Assembly: GCF_029893965.1 (NCBI RefSeq)
Contig: NZ_JARXXP010000002.1
Location: 186,001-250,000, forward strand
DNA length: 64,000 bases
Reading direction: 5' to 3'
Source: Paenibacillus sp. PastM-3
GTDB taxonomy: Bacteria; Bacillota; Bacilli; Paenibacillales; Paenibacillaceae
How positions within the stretch are numbered: position 1 is the stretch's first letter; each line of letters opens with the position of its first letter. This document shows, piece by piece, positions 16,484 through 26,060 of the stretch. The position numbers were made by a program, and so were the translations under genes. The notes under the pieces were generated by a model. It was given only the letters and a program-made list of their open reading frames with translations. It was not told the DNA's origin and did no database searches.

Positions 16484-17485
16484 ATGGAACCGTTGACGGA
16501 CCCTTTTGGACGATTACATGATTATCTCCGCATTTCGGTTACAGACCGCTGCAACCTGCGCTGCATTTATTGTATGCCGGCGGAAGGAATGCAATTCCAG
16601 CCGCAGGACGAGATTATGAGCTATGAAGAAATTACCGCTGTAGTGAAGGCGCTCGCGCCGCTCGGGCTGCGCAAAGTACGGCTCACCGGCGGAGAACCGC
16701 TGGTGCGCAAGGATCTGGAGCAGCTTGTCTCGATGATTGCTGCCATACCGGGGATTGACGATATATCACTCACCACCAACGGCCTGATGCTCCCGGCCAA
16801 AGCCGCCCTGCTGAAGCAGGCCGGGCTGTCGCGGGTGAATATCAGCCTTGATTCACTGAAGCAGGACCGCTTCTCGATGATCACGCGCGGCGGCGATGTG
16901 TCCAGGGTGCTGAAGGGAATTGAAGCCGCCCATGCGGCCGGTCTCTCCCCGATCAAGCTGAACGTCGTGCTGATGAAGGGCATCAATGATGATGAAATCA
17001 AGGATTTCATCTCACTCACCTTGAACAGCCCGCTTAATGTGCGGTTCATTGAATATATGCCGATCGGCAGTGCCAGTGATTCCTGGAGGCAGACCTATCT
17101 GCCGCTGGAGACGGTCATCGACGCATGCACTGCGGCCGGCTGGACCACCGAGGAAGCCGGGATGCCCTCCGGCAACGGCCCGTCACAGAACCGGCGCGTT
17201 ACCGGTGCGCAGGGCACCTTCGGGCTGATCCATCCGGTCAGCGAGCATTTCTGCGACAACTGCAACCGGCTGAGGCTGACGGCCGACGGCCACATCAAGG
17301 CCTGCCTGTACTGGGCGGACGAATACAATGTACGCCCGCTCGTGCAGGACCCTGCGGCCGTGCAGGACTTGTTCCGCCGGGCGCTTGGCAACAAGCCGCA
17401 TAACCATGAAATGGCACTGGCCCTGGAGAAAAAGGCCCAGAGCCATACCCCGACCACGCGGCGCATGTCGCAGATCGGCGGCTGA
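16484..17485 (+). CDS. moaA: GTP 3',8-cyclase (molybdenum cofactor biosynthesis protein A)
   Basis: 333 aa, standard length. The radical-SAM cluster ligands are C23, C27 and C30 in DRCNLRCIYC, followed by RLTGGEPLVR. The C-terminal second 4Fe-4S site is visible as FCDNCNRLRLT with a later Cys in IKACLY. MoaA converts GTP to the 8-cyclo-dihydro-GTP precursor of molybdopterin, with MoaC. moaC, moaD and moaE are not in the window, so moaA is detached here. It has its own promoter and a strong terminator, forming a single-gene unit divergent from the torD-type chaperone. Confidence 0.95.
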   Translation: MEPLTDPFGRLHDYLRISVTDRCNLRCIYCMPAEGMQFQPQDEIMSYEEITAVVKALAPLGLRKVRLTGGEPLVRKDLEQLVSMIAAIPGIDDISLTTNGLMLPAKAALLKQAGLSRVNISLDSLKQDRFSMITRGGDVSRVLKGIEAAHAAGLSPIKLNVVLMKGINDDEIKDFISLTLNSPLNVRFIEYMPIGSASDSWRQTYLPLETVIDACTAAGWTTEEAGMPSGNGPSQNRRVTGAQGTFGLIHPVSEHFCDNCNRLRLTADGHIKACLYWADEYNVRPLVQDPAAVQDLFRRALGNKPHNHEMALALEKKAQSHTPTTRRMSQIGG

Positions 17486-17491
17486 CATAAG

Positions 17492-17538
17492 ACGGGGGTG
17501 TTCCACCAGCCTGTAACGGCTGTTTGGAACACCCCCGT
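17492..17538. terminator. Terminator between moaA and the LysE exporter
   Basis: ACGGGGGTGTTCCA (17492-17505) pairs perfectly with TGGAACACCCCCGT (17525-17538), with an inner AGCC/GGCT stem and a following ATTTTAAAAT. It lies between convergent genes. Confidence 0.9.
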
Positions 17539-17603
17539 ATTTTAAAATCCCGCCAACCGTCAGGGCCAGCTTCCGTGTCACCGCCCCGTTATGCGGGATT
17601 ATT

Positions 17604-18221
17604 TTAGGCCTGGAAGCTTCTCCACAGCTGCAGCCCCATATATACAGCCATCACCCAGATCAGCAACGCCGATCCCCGGTTCAACAGCCGGATGACCTTG
17701 CCCGAGGTATCTATCCGCCCGAGTGTTCTCCCTGCCGCTGCCAGTCCCAGAAACCACAGCCAGGATACAGCAGCCGTTGCCGCAGCGAATCCCCAGCGTT
17801 CAGCCCCTTCGTAGCCAAGCGAGCCTGTACCGATAACACCGACCGTATCCAGCAGGGCATGCGGATTCAGAAGTGACACTGACAACGCGTAGCCGACCTG
17901 CCCTCTGGTTGAGAGCTGCTTCACCTCACCGGATGCCGGAGCCGCCGACCATATCTGCCAGCCCATGTACAAAAGGAATAGCACGCCCGCCCCGTAGACG
18001 GCCGGAGTCAGCCAATCCAGCGTAAGCAGCAGCAGCGACACGCCGCCGACCGCAGCCGCAATCAGCAGTGTATCACACAGCGCAGCCGTTACAACGACGG
18101 GCAGCACACTGCGAAACCGTGAATGCAATGCCCCCTGGTTAAATACAAATATGTTTTGCACCCCTAACGGTAAGATCAGTCCAAAAGCCAAAATCATGCC
18201 ATGTACAATTGCCTCTCTCAT
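17604..18221 (-). CDS. LysE/ArgO-family amino acid exporter
   Basis: 205 aa, about six membrane segments. The N-terminal GMILAFGLILPLGVQNIFVF, with the following FNQGA, matches the LysE/ArgO signature for basic amino acid export. ATG 18221 has AAAGGGGAG upstream; longer forms would add an unlikely soluble head. It is divergently transcribed from a MocR-type regulator 200 bp away, the usual arrangement for a regulator that controls its neighbour, so export may respond to a PLP-linked amino compound. The exported amino acid is not determined. Confidence 0.85.
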   Translation of the reverse strand: MREAIVHGMILAFGLILPLGVQNIFVFNQGALHSRFRSVLPVVVTAALCDTLLIAAAVGGVSLLLLTLDWLTPAVYGAGVLFLLYMGWQIWSAAPASGEVKQLSTRGQVGYALSVSLLNPHALLDTVGVIGTGSLGYEGAERWGFAAATAAVSWLWFLGLAAAGRTLGRIDTSGKVIRLLNRGSALLIWVMAVYMGLQLWRSFQA

Positions 18222-18420
18222 TATATGCTCCCCTTTTCCGCCATTCCGTTGCCCGTTTATCGTACACGCTTCCGTCCCGCCAGTAACCACCCAAATCTTA
18301 TTCAGCCTGCCAGCCAAGTCAATAACAAACTGCAGAATATGATATACTCCGGGTAAAAGAGTCCACAAGAGATTAGCTGTATACGCTCAATTTACTCAGT
18401 ATAGAAAAGGAGCCTGCCCG

Positions 18421-19995
18421 TTGCATCCGTACTCTGACCGGCCGGGCGTCCGGCAAGCCCATACTCCATCGCAGAATACCGTTAGCTCCGCACCATCGTG
18501 CGCACCGCCCGACAGCGCGCCTCCTGCCGCTTATTTTCAGGAGGACTGGCGGCCCGACCCCGCTTCTGCGCTGCCGCTGCACGTGCAAATATCATCCTGC
18601 TTCAGCGCAAGGATCAGCAGCGGCGCCTGGCCCGCGGGCATGAAGCTGGCTCCGCAGCGTGAGCTCTGCCGCCTGCTTGGCGTGAACCGCAGTACGTTAA
18701 CGACGGCGCTGGGGACGCTTGCCGGGCAGGGTCTGATTGAGGGCAGACGCGGCGGGGGAACCCGGGTTACCGCTGCCGGTACCCACAGTAACAATAGCAC
18801 CACTCCCGGCAGCTGGAGTGATTATCTGGAGGAGGGAACACATTACCCCAATCTGCCAGCTGTGCAGGCGATCAACCGGCTTGAATTCGAGCCGGGACTA
18901 ATCCGCCTCGGTACCGGCGAGCCCGCGCCTGGGCTGCTGCCCGGCTCAGCCATGACCCGGGTGCTGGCTGAGCTCGCCGCCCGGCCGTTGCCGCCGCTGT
19001 CCTATGAGGAGCCGCTCGGCAACTCCGGGCTCCGCAGCGCCGTCAGCCGCCAGCTGCTGAAGCAGGGGATTCAGGCTGATCCCGGCTCCATCCTGATCAC
19101 CTCCGGCGCGCTTCAGGGGCTGCAGCTGATTGCGCTCAGTCTGCTGCCGCGCGGCTCAACAGTCCTGCTGGAGAAGCCGTCCTACCTCTACTCCATTCAT
19201 GCTTTCCAGTCCGCAGGCGTAAAGTTCAGCGCCTTGCCGGTGGATGAGGACGGCATGGTGGTCAGCCGGCTGGCGGCGGAAGCCCTGCGGACCAAGGCAG
19301 CCATGCTCTATACCATTCCCAGCTTCCACAACCCGACCGGAGTTGTCATGAGCGAAGAACGCCGGCAGGCGTTAGTGGCGGTCTCCGGCGGGCTTGGACT
19401 GCCCATTCTGGAGGACGGGGCTTATCAGGAGCTGTGGCTGGATGCACCGCCCCCGCCGCCGCTGAAGGCGCTGGACCACGAGGGCAGAGTGCTGCATCTG
19501 GGCACACTCTCCAAAGCGGCCAGCCCGGGCCTGCGCATCGGCTGGATCGTCGGCCCGGAGCCGGTCATCCGCCGGCTCGCCGACATCAAAATGCAGACCG
19601 ATTACGGTGCAAGCTCCCTGTCCCAGATGGCTGCCGCCCGGTGGCTGGACGGCGGCTACCACGAGGAGCACCTTACGCTGCTGCGCGGCAGACTGCGTGA
19701 ACGGCGTGCGCTGATGCTGCAGCTCCTGGACGCCCATTTCAGCGGGCTGGCCTCCTGGAGCTCACCCGCCGGCGGCTTCTACATCTGGCTGTCCCTGCAC
19801 CGCCCGCTGCCGCTGCGCCGGCTGTTCGAGTCCGCCCGGCGGGCCGGGCTGCTGCTGAACACCGGCGATCTGTATGACCGCGGCGACAGCCGGCATCTCC
19901 GCCTGTCCTACGCGTATGCATCTCCCGAAGAACTGCAAAGCGGACTGCCGGCATTGGCCGCAATTATAAAAGAACCCCACAAAGCGTGGCTTTAA
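18421..19995 (+). CDS. MocR-family (GntR-aminotransferase fusion) regulator
   Basis: 524 aa. A Pro/Ser-rich head of about 40 residues precedes a GntR winged helix (about 50-120: LAPQRELCRLLGVNRSTLTT, then EGRRGGGTRV). The remainder is a fold-type I aminotransferase domain, with YTIPSFHNPTGVVMS and the PLP-binding Lys in LGTLSKAASPGLRIGW. MocR proteins use PLP and an amino compound as effector. TTG 18421 is preceded by AAGGAG, so it is the supported start. It is divergent from a LysE-type exporter, its most likely target. It could also be autoregulated from the shared 200-bp interval. Confidence 0.9.
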   Translation: MHPYSDRPGVRQAHTPSQNTVSSAPSCAPPDSAPPAAYFQEDWRPDPASALPLHVQISSCFSARISSGAWPAGMKLAPQRELCRLLGVNRSTLTTALGTLAGQGLIEGRRGGGTRVTAAGTHSNNSTTPGSWSDYLEEGTHYPNLPAVQAINRLEFEPGLIRLGTGEPAPGLLPGSAMTRVLAELAARPLPPLSYEEPLGNSGLRSAVSRQLLKQGIQADPGSILITSGALQGLQLIALSLLPRGSTVLLEKPSYLYSIHAFQSAGVKFSALPVDEDGMVVSRLAAEALRTKAAMLYTIPSFHNPTGVVMSEERRQALVAVSGGLGLPILEDGAYQELWLDAPPPPPLKALDHEGRVLHLGTLSKAASPGLRIGWIVGPEPVIRRLADIKMQTDYGASSLSQMAAARWLDGGYHEEHLTLLRGRLRERRALMLQLLDAHFSGLASWSSPAGGFYIWLSLHRPLPLRRLFESARRAGLLLNTGDLYDRGDSRHLRLSYAYASPEELQSGLPALAAIIKEPHKAWL

Positions 19996-20044
19996 CATTG
20001 AAGCTGATTTAGGTACTTTTACGGGGCCCTGGAACAAAAAAAGT

Positions 20045-20080
20045 GCAGCAGCTGACAAATTGACATTTGTCAGCTGCTGC
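20045..20080 (-). terminator. Terminator of the ABC-two-component operon
   Basis: GCAGCAGCTGACAAAT (20045-20060) pairs perfectly over 16 bp with ATTTGTCAGCTGCTGC (20065-20080) around a 4-nt loop; on the minus strand it is followed by a seven-T run. Confidence 0.9.
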
Positions 20081-20118
20081 TGCCTCCCTCAAGATTTGCT
20101 GCGCCATATCAGGCGGCT

Positions 20119-21183
20119 TTATTGAAGCCGCTGCGGCAGCCGGACGACAAAAGCCGTCCCCTCACCGGGGCGGCTTGTTACCGTTATGCTGCCTTCATGG
20201 AGCTCGACAATCTTTTTTACCAGTGATAGGCCCAGCCCGCTTCCGCCCCCGCTGGCGCTCCGTGCCTTATCCGCCTTGTAGAACCGTTCAAAAATCCGCG
20301 GCAGCTCCTCCTCCGCAATCCCGATTCCGCTGTCCCGCAGCTCCACTTCGACGCCATCCTCCACCGGCCGCAGCCGGACATAAATCTGCCCGCCCTGCGG
20401 TGTAAATTTGATACTGTTATGCAGCAGGTTCGTCCATACCTGGCTCATCAGATCCTGGACGGCAAGGACTATGGTTTCCCCCAGGTCAGCCTCCACTTCA
20501 ATATCCTTTTCCAGCCACTGCGGCTCGGCAGCCAGAATCATTTCGCGCAGCTGCCTGTCCAGCCGGTACGGCTTCGTCTCAAAGGGAAAGCTTCCCGCCT
20601 CCAGGGCCGACAGCTTCAGCAGATTGTCGCTGAGCCCGGACAGCCGGCTACTCTCCGCCTCGATAATATCCAGGTAGTGCTGCCTGGTCTCTGCACTGAT
20701 CCCTTCATCACGCAGGGCGCGGGCAAAGCCGCGGATGGAGGTGAGCGGCGACTGGATTTCATGCGACACATTGGAGATAAAGTCCTGGCGCATAATCTCC
20801 ATCCGGCCCAGTTCACTGGCCATTTCATTAATCCCCTCGACTATGCTGCCAAACTGTCCGTAGCGCCGGCTGTTTTCGATCTCCACCTTGAAGTTCCCCT
20901 TGGCGATTTGCCGCATTGCGGTAATAATCGGAATATAGAAGGCCCGTTCGTCCCCCCGCAGGCGGCCGATCAGCGCTGAAGTTCCGGCCAGCAGAAACAG
21001 AATGAAGAACTGCAGCACCATTGTCAGCAGCTGGGATGTATACTGCGTCAGTGACCAGCCAAAATGCTTCTCGAGCAGCTTTAGCCCGAAATACCCGCCG
21101 TTCCATGAGAGATAGAAGCCTGTAATCACCACAAGGATACCCAGAACCGCTTTGAAAATATCCGCCGCCCTGCCTCTGTCCAT
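20119..21183 (-). CDS. Sensor histidine kinase
   Basis: 354 aa. Two membrane segments (about residues 10-30 and 45-67) enclose a very short external loop, so sensing is probably within the membrane or via the ABC exporter. A HAMP-like linker is followed by the H box SNVSHEIQSPLTSIRG, the N box LLHNSIKFTPQGG, and the G boxes DSGIGIAEEELPRIFERFYK and GGGSGLGLSLVKK. It starts directly after the response regulator stop. Short-loop kinases encoded next to exporters commonly respond to cell-envelope stress in Firmicutes; the signal here is not known. Confidence 0.92.
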   Translation of the reverse strand: MDRGRAADIFKAVLGILVVITGFYLSWNGGYFGLKLLEKHFGWSLTQYTSQLLTMVLQFFILFLLAGTSALIGRLRGDERAFYIPIITAMRQIAKGNFKVEIENSRRYGQFGSIVEGINEMASELGRMEIMRQDFISNVSHEIQSPLTSIRGFARALRDEGISAETRQHYLDIIEAESSRLSGLSDNLLKLSALEAGSFPFETKPYRLDRQLREMILAAEPQWLEKDIEVEADLGETIVLAVQDLMSQVWTNLLHNSIKFTPQGGQIYVRLRPVEDGVEVELRDSGIGIAEEELPRIFERFYKADKARSASGGGSGLGLSLVKKIVELHEGSITVTSRPGEGTAFVVRLPQRLQ

Positions 21184-21861
21184 CTATTTATCCACCTCCA
21201 GGCGGTACCCCAGCCCGCGGATCGTGCGGATATGGAATGCGTACTGTTCCCGAGGAAACCGCTCGCGCAGCCGCCCTACGTGCACATCCAGCGTCCGCTC
21301 ATTTCCTTCAAAATCATAGCCCCAGATCTCCTCAATCAGCCGGTCACGCGTCAGTGTCTGACCGGGATAGCTGGCCAGCTTGAACAGCAGCTCGAATTCC
21401 TTGAGCGGCAGGGTAAGGCTGCCGAGCTCCGAGGAGACCTCATAGGTTTTGCGGTTCATCCGCAAACGGCCGATAGTGACACTCTGCGCGGCGGAAATCT
21501 GGTAGCGCTTCAGCAGCGCTTTTACCCTGGCAATCAGCACCGGCGGCTCAAACGGCTTCACCAGATAATCATCTGTACCGAGCTCAAACCCTTTAACAAT
21601 CTGCGCGGTTTCTCCCTTGGCGGTCAGCATCAGAATCGGGATATCGTAGGTCCTGCGCAGCTCGCGGCACAGCTCCCAGCCGTCCATCCGGGGCATCATC
21701 ACATCGATGATTGCAAGGTCCGCACTGTTCTCCTCCATCAGCTTCAGCGCCTCCACACCATCGGAAGCACTATATACCTCCTCCATACCTTCAGCCTTCA
21801 AAAAGACTTCCACCAATTCGCGGATGTGCGGATCGTCGTCCGCCACCAGTATTTTGGCCAT
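21184..21861 (-). CDS. OmpR/PhoB-family response regulator
   Basis: 225 aa. The receiver domain has the acidic pair DDD near residue 9, the phospho-acceptor Asp in AIIDVMMPRMDGW, and Lys in DYLVKPF. The C-terminal winged helix contains LTLPLKEFELLFKLA and the usual RTLDVHVGRLRERF recognition region. ATG 21861 was chosen because the receiver fold starts there (MAKILVADDD) and GAGGAGG lies about 12 nt upstream. Its first 71 bp overlap the end of the ABC transporter gene in another frame, so the three genes are transcribed together. Confidence 0.93.
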   Translation of the reverse strand: MAKILVADDDPHIRELVEVFLKAEGMEEVYSASDGVEALKLMEENSADLAIIDVMMPRMDGWELCRELRRTYDIPILMLTAKGETAQIVKGFELGTDDYLVKPFEPPVLIARVKALLKRYQISAAQSVTIGRLRMNRKTYEVSSELGSLTLPLKEFELLFKLASYPGQTLTRDRLIEEIWGYDFEGNERTLDVHVGRLRERFPREQYAFHIRTIRGLGYRLEVDK

Positions 21862-23668
21862 ATTCCAAAGGTACCTCCTCTTCCTCTGCCGGGGCGCTCT
21901 CCAGCTCAGGTACATTCCTTTGCAGCTGCTGCTCCGCGAATGCCCGGTACAGCTCATGATCTCGCAGCAGCTCTTTGTGCGTGCCTTTGCCGCTAATCCG
22001 GCCTTTTTCCATAAAAATAATCTGGTCCGCGTTCACGACAGTCGCCAGCCGGTGGGCAATAACAATCGTCGTCCGCCCCTTCATCAGGTTCGATAAAGCC
22101 TTTTGTACAACCGCTTCAGACTGGCTGTCAAGACTTGAGGTTGCCTCATCCAGCATCAGGATCTGCGGATCACGCAGCAGCGCCCGGGCAATCGCAATCC
22201 GCTGGCGCTGTCCGCCGGACAGCTTAACGCCGCGTTCACCGACATCGGTCTGATACCCGTCCGGCAGCTCTTCAATGAACTTGTCGGCATAGGCCATCTC
22301 CGCCGCGCGCCGCATTTCCGCCTCAGTGACCTCCTGGTCCAGACCATAGGCGAGGTTATCGGCAATCGTTCCGGCGAGCAGCGGGCTCTCCTGTGATACA
22401 TAGCCGATCAGCTTACGCCAGGAGCGCAGCGAGAACGTGGAAACAGGCTTGCGGCCAAGTTTAATGAGCCCGTGATCCGGTTGATAGAAGCGTTCCAGCA
22501 ATGAGAAAAGAGTTGTTTTCCCGCCGCCGCTCGGACCCACAATCGCTGTAACCTGACCCGGCTGCATGGTGAAGCTGACCTTATTCAGCACCGGCTCGCC
22601 AGTCTTATATCCAAAGCTCAGGTCTTCTATCACAATTGGCGCTTCCACCTGAACGGCTTCCTCAGCCCCTTCATATACCTCTTCTTCCGCCGCCAGCGTT
22701 TCAATGATCCGTTCCGAAGCGCCTTTGGCCTTCTGGATCTGGGTGAAGAATTGGGTAAGCTGAGTCAGCGGCATTACAATCTGGATCAGATAAAGGATAA
22801 AAGCGACCAGCTCGCCAGCGGTTAACGCACCCGACGATACCTGCATGCCGCCGTAGCCGATAATCACCACCAGCAGCAGCATGAACACGAAGGAGACCAG
22901 CGGGCTGATCATCGCACTGATTTTACCTTCCCGTATGCCAAAAGAGAGCAAATTCATAATGCCGGTCCGCCCGGCCTCATATTCTCTGGCTTCCGCCCCG
23001 GAGGACTTCACCAGCCGGATTTCAGACAGCACCCCGCTTAACGTGGCGGTAAAAGAGGCCGTTTCGTCCTGCGTCCCTTTGGATATTTTGTACATCTGGC
23101 GGCCCAGCGGCACAAGAATAAGCGCTGACAACGGCAGTACAGTGAACAGTACCAGTGTCATTTTCCAGTTCAGATACAGCAGGACCGAAATCGAGCCGAC
23201 AATTGAAATTACGCCGGTGAACAGGCTGGCCAGATGCTCGGAAATGAGTGTTTTGAGAATCCCGGTATCATTGGTCATCCGGCTGACGCTTTCGCCTGTG
23301 CGGTTATTGTTAAAATAGGACACGGGCAGCACCAGGAATTTGCGCCACAGCCGGTCACGAAGCGCCGCTACTGTCTTTTGTCCTACATAATTCAGCAGGT
23401 AAATGGAGACACCGCCGGCAAGCGTCTGGGCGATGAACGCTCCGGCTATGCCCGCGATCTGCAGCCTGCTGATGGAGGCCAGCGAGAAGCCGTCGACCAG
23501 ATTTTTGGTGAACATGGGAATGACGAGGCCGACCAGGGTTGAAACCATACTCAGCAGAACGGCGACTGTAAGAAGCCCGTAAGAGGGCTTGGTCTGATGC
23601 AGCAGCTTCAGGAACGGCTTCATGGCCGCACCCTGCCGCTCCTTCCGGTCCGGTTTATTTGTATTCAT
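21791..23668 (-). CDS. ABC exporter, homodimeric half-transporter type (BmrA/MsbA-like)
   Basis: 625 aa: about six membrane segments in residues 30-320, then a nucleotide-binding domain with Walker A GPSGGGKTT, signature LSGGQRQRIAIARAL, Walker B ILMLDEATSSLD and H-loop IAHRLATV. All catalytic residues are canonical, so it can act as a homodimer. The C-terminus runs about 60 residues past the H-loop and is Glu-rich before its overlap with the response regulator gene. Substrate unknown; multidrug, lipid or peptide export are all possible. The following regulator-kinase pair may control it. Confidence 0.88.
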   Translation of the reverse strand: MNTNKPDRKERQGAAMKPFLKLLHQTKPSYGLLTVAVLLSMVSTLVGLVIPMFTKNLVDGFSLASISRLQIAGIAGAFIAQTLAGGVSIYLLNYVGQKTVAALRDRLWRKFLVLPVSYFNNNRTGESVSRMTNDTGILKTLISEHLASLFTGVISIVGSISVLLYLNWKMTLVLFTVLPLSALILVPLGRQMYKISKGTQDETASFTATLSGVLSEIRLVKSSGAEAREYEAGRTGIMNLLSFGIREGKISAMISPLVSFVFMLLLVVIIGYGGMQVSSGALTAGELVAFILYLIQIVMPLTQLTQFFTQIQKAKGASERIIETLAAEEEVYEGAEEAVQVEAPIVIEDLSFGYKTGEPVLNKVSFTMQPGQVTAIVGPSGGGKTTLFSLLERFYQPDHGLIKLGRKPVSTFSLRSWRKLIGYVSQESPLLAGTIADNLAYGLDQEVTEAEMRRAAEMAYADKFIEELPDGYQTDVGERGVKLSGGQRQRIAIARALLRDPQILMLDEATSSLDSQSEAVVQKALSNLMKGRTTIVIAHRLATVVNADQIIFMEKGRISGKGTHKELLRDHELYRAFAEQQLQRNVPELESAPAEEEEVPLEYGQNTGGGRRSAHPRIGGSLFEG

Positions 23669-23765
23669 GGGTTTCCTCTTTTCTTGGCGGAATGATCTTC
23701 TGTAGTTTACGGCAGATATTTAAACTGAAATTAAACAGGAGCAGGAAAAGTTAATACCTTAGAGC

Positions 23766-24404
23766 TCACTGCATAAACGCTGCAGCTGCTGCATAGTCCT
23801 CTGGTGTGTTCATATTGAATACAGGGGATGGCGTATCGGCTGCAGCTGGTGTAAACCCGGACTCCGGCACATACAGCACATCCAGCTTGTTAAGACAGTC
23901 CATGAACCTGTAATTCCCGGCCTCCAGCGCAGTCTCCAGCACGGGGAGCATCCGCTTGTGATACAGTCCGAGGAGCGGCTGCACCCGGCCTTCCCGGGAT
24001 ACTGCTACTACGGCATCTGCACCGCCGGTCTGCCCTGGGCTGCCGGTATTCATTTGGCTTTCTGCATGAGCGGTGAGCATATAACGCAGAAACTCCGCCG
24101 AAGCAAACGGCAGGTCACAGGCTGCTACCAGATTCCATTCCTGCTGCGACTGGCTGAGTGCGGCATGAAGTCCGGCCAGCGGGCCGCAGTCCGGATAGAT
24201 ATCCGTCACCTGCAGCAGCCCGGTGCCGTTGTACTCCTGGCGCTGCCGGGGTCCGCAGGCGATGATTGTGCTTTCGGCCAGCTGTGACAGCTCGTCCGCC
24301 AGCCGGGTCAAGACTGGCCTGCCGCCAAGCTCAAGCAGCGCTTTATCTGTAACCATCCGGCGCGAAGCTCCGCCGGCAAGTATAATTCCTGAATAACGCG
24401 TCAT
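23766..24404 (-). CDS. mobA: Molybdenum cofactor guanylyltransferase
   Basis: 212 aa. The N-terminal nucleotide-binding motif reads ILAGGASRRM then VTDKALL, and AACDLPFA with downstream NMNTPEDY completes the family pattern. MobA transfers GMP from GTP to Mo-molybdopterin, giving the bis-MGD cofactor of DMSO-reductase-family enzymes, such as the oxidoreductase at 32898-34994. In most relatives the residue after SRRM is Gly (RMGxDK); here it is Val, a change in the GTP-binding loop that may or may not matter. A good AGGAGG precedes the ATG. It appears to be transcribed separately from the ABC gene, 98 bp away. Confidence 0.88.
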   Translation of the reverse strand: MTRYSGIILAGGASRRMVTDKALLELGGRPVLTRLADELSQLAESTIIACGPRQRQEYNGTGLLQVTDIYPDCGPLAGLHAALSQSQQEWNLVAACDLPFASAEFLRYMLTAHAESQMNTGSPGQTGGADAVVAVSREGRVQPLLGLYHKRMLPVLETALEAGNYRFMDCLNKLDVLYVPESGFTPAAADTPSPVFNMNTPEDYAAAAAFMQ

Positions 24405-24707
24405 GTTGTCCTCCTGTTGCGGGATATAATATGATAATCGTATCAGACTTTACCATGTGAAAACAGCGGAACCCCGGCACAATAAACTCTGTATGTGACG
24501 GGCAAAAGGATCAACAAAAGTACAGCCTGCTACTGGGCCGTTATGTGCATGCATTCACTATAAAAGCCGGCTTGCGCTCTTTTTAAGGCTGCGTTTTGTA
24601 AAACATGGTTTGTATCCCTTTTCAACTAATGTTACAGTGATATACGGGGCCTATTGCATAGTGCCTCCATGGAAGGCATGGCATCTGGCGGGAAAGGAGT
24701 GCCCAAT
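24405..24707. other. Intergenic interval between mobA and the MFS gene
   Basis: About 300 bp between divergent genes. I see only weak promoter-like hexamers (for the MFS gene TTGTAT, 17 bp, TACAGT ending near 24639) and a small palindrome GTTTTGTAAAAC near 24592. No gene or convincing RNA structure is visible. Confidence 0.4.
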
Positions 24708-25925
24708 TTGCGGGACAATGACAATAAGCAGCCAACTTTTGCCTCTCTGAAATGGTTTAACTTTTTTGTATTCGGGACAGTCGTTCTGTTCACCAGCTTT
24801 TTTCCGCTCTACCTGCAGGATGTCGGCATGAACAAGCTTGAAATCGGCAGCCTGATGTCGGTAGGCGCACTGGTTTCCATCGTAGCCAATCCGTTCTGGG
24901 GAATCTGGACCGACAAGTATCAGAATATCCGGAGGATCGTCCTTGTTATGCTTACCGGGACACTGGTGCTGTCGCAGCTTGTTTTTCAGGCCTATACATA
25001 TGAAATGATTTATATCTCCATGCTTTTTTTCTATTTCTTTCAGGGTCCGCTGTTTGCCCAGAGCAACACCATGATTCTCAGCTATATCGAGGATACCGGA
25101 CACCGCTTCAGCTCCTTCCGGCTGTGGGGGTCGCTGGGCTGGGCCTTTACGGCTATTTTGGCGGGTCCGGTGATTGAGTGGGCTGGCGTTTCCATATTAT
25201 CCTATCTGTTCGCGGTGCTGCTCGGCCTGGCGATGCTCGCCCTGGTTGCACTGCCGCGGCTGAGTCACTCCATCGGGATTGCGCCGCTGCCTTTCAAGGG
25301 CTTCCGGCAGATTTTTTATAACCCGTTTTTTCTGTGCTTCATCTTCTTCGGCATCCTGGTGTCTATCCCCAATACGATGAATAACACCTTTGTGTCGCTG
25401 TATATAACCGAACTTGGCGGCAGCAAAACCATGATCGGACTCGCCGTCTTCCTCTCCTCCATCCTGGAGATGGGCGTACTGGTGCTGTGCGACCGCTTCC
25501 TGAAGCGCAAAATTTCCGTGCTGCTGGGCTTGCTGGCTGCAGTAAGCGCACTGTTCCTGTTCCGCTGGGTCCTGATGGCCGGGGCAACTTCCCCGGTTCA
25601 GGTGGCACTCATCCAGATTCTGCACTGCATTACCTTCGGGGGCTTCTTCTATGTCGGCACCCAGCTGACGATGCTGCTGGTTCCAAAGCCTTACCGCTCC
25701 TCCGGACAGGCGTTATATACACTGACCTGGAGCGGCATCGCCGGTATTCTGGGCGGCGTGCTCGGCGGCTGGCTGTACCAGAACCTGGGCGCACAGAGCA
25801 TGTACCAGTCCGGCGCCTTTCTCGCCTTCATCGGAACCTGCGGCTTCGGCCTGATGGCGCTGTTCGTCATCCGCGGCGGCTACCGCCCGAATGCCCAGGA
25901 AGAGCTTGAGGAGTTCGAGAAATGA
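24708..25925 (+). CDS. Major facilitator superfamily transporter (MFS_1-like)
   Basis: 405 aa with about 12 membrane segments. The loop between TM2 and TM3 carries NPFWGIWTDKYQNIRR, a recognisable MFS motif A variant, and SSFRLWGSLGWAF resembles the nucleoside:H+ symporter/LacY-like branch. The true start is TTG 24708: AAAGGAG lies 8 nt upstream, while upstream ATG codons have none. Single-gene unit. Substrate cannot be inferred; sugar or nucleoside uptake and drug efflux are both seen in this branch. Confidence 0.85.
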   Translation: MRDNDNKQPTFASLKWFNFFVFGTVVLFTSFFPLYLQDVGMNKLEIGSLMSVGALVSIVANPFWGIWTDKYQNIRRIVLVMLTGTLVLSQLVFQAYTYEMIYISMLFFYFFQGPLFAQSNTMILSYIEDTGHRFSSFRLWGSLGWAFTAILAGPVIEWAGVSILSYLFAVLLGLAMLALVALPRLSHSIGIAPLPFKGFRQIFYNPFFLCFIFFGILVSIPNTMNNTFVSLYITELGGSKTMIGLAVFLSSILEMGVLVLCDRFLKRKISVLLGLLAAVSALFLFRWVLMAGATSPVQVALIQILHCITFGGFFYVGTQLTMLLVPKPYRSSGQALYTLTWSGIAGILGGVLGGWLYQNLGAQSMYQSGAFLAFIGTCGFGLMALFVIRGGYRPNAQEELEEFEK

Positions 25926-26014
25926 GGAGTGTTACGGGCGAATAGTGAGAAGCAGGACATGGCTGTTAGTTAGTTCCATTCAACTCCCGCTGGCCCGGAA
26001 TACCGGTGATGTCA

Positions 26015-26044
26015 TTGACGCTGCTAACCGGCAGATTTTATAAT
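26015..26044 (+). promoter_or_regulatory. Promoter upstream of the attenuator-like hairpin
   Basis: -35 TTGACG (26015-26020), 18-bp spacer, -10 TATAAT (26039-26044). The predicted start near 26051 is only 10 nt before the terminator hairpin at 26061, so most transcripts would be about 55 nt unless there is read-through into the gene at 26134. Confidence 0.65.
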
Positions 26045-26060
26045 CAAAAAACGGACGAAG

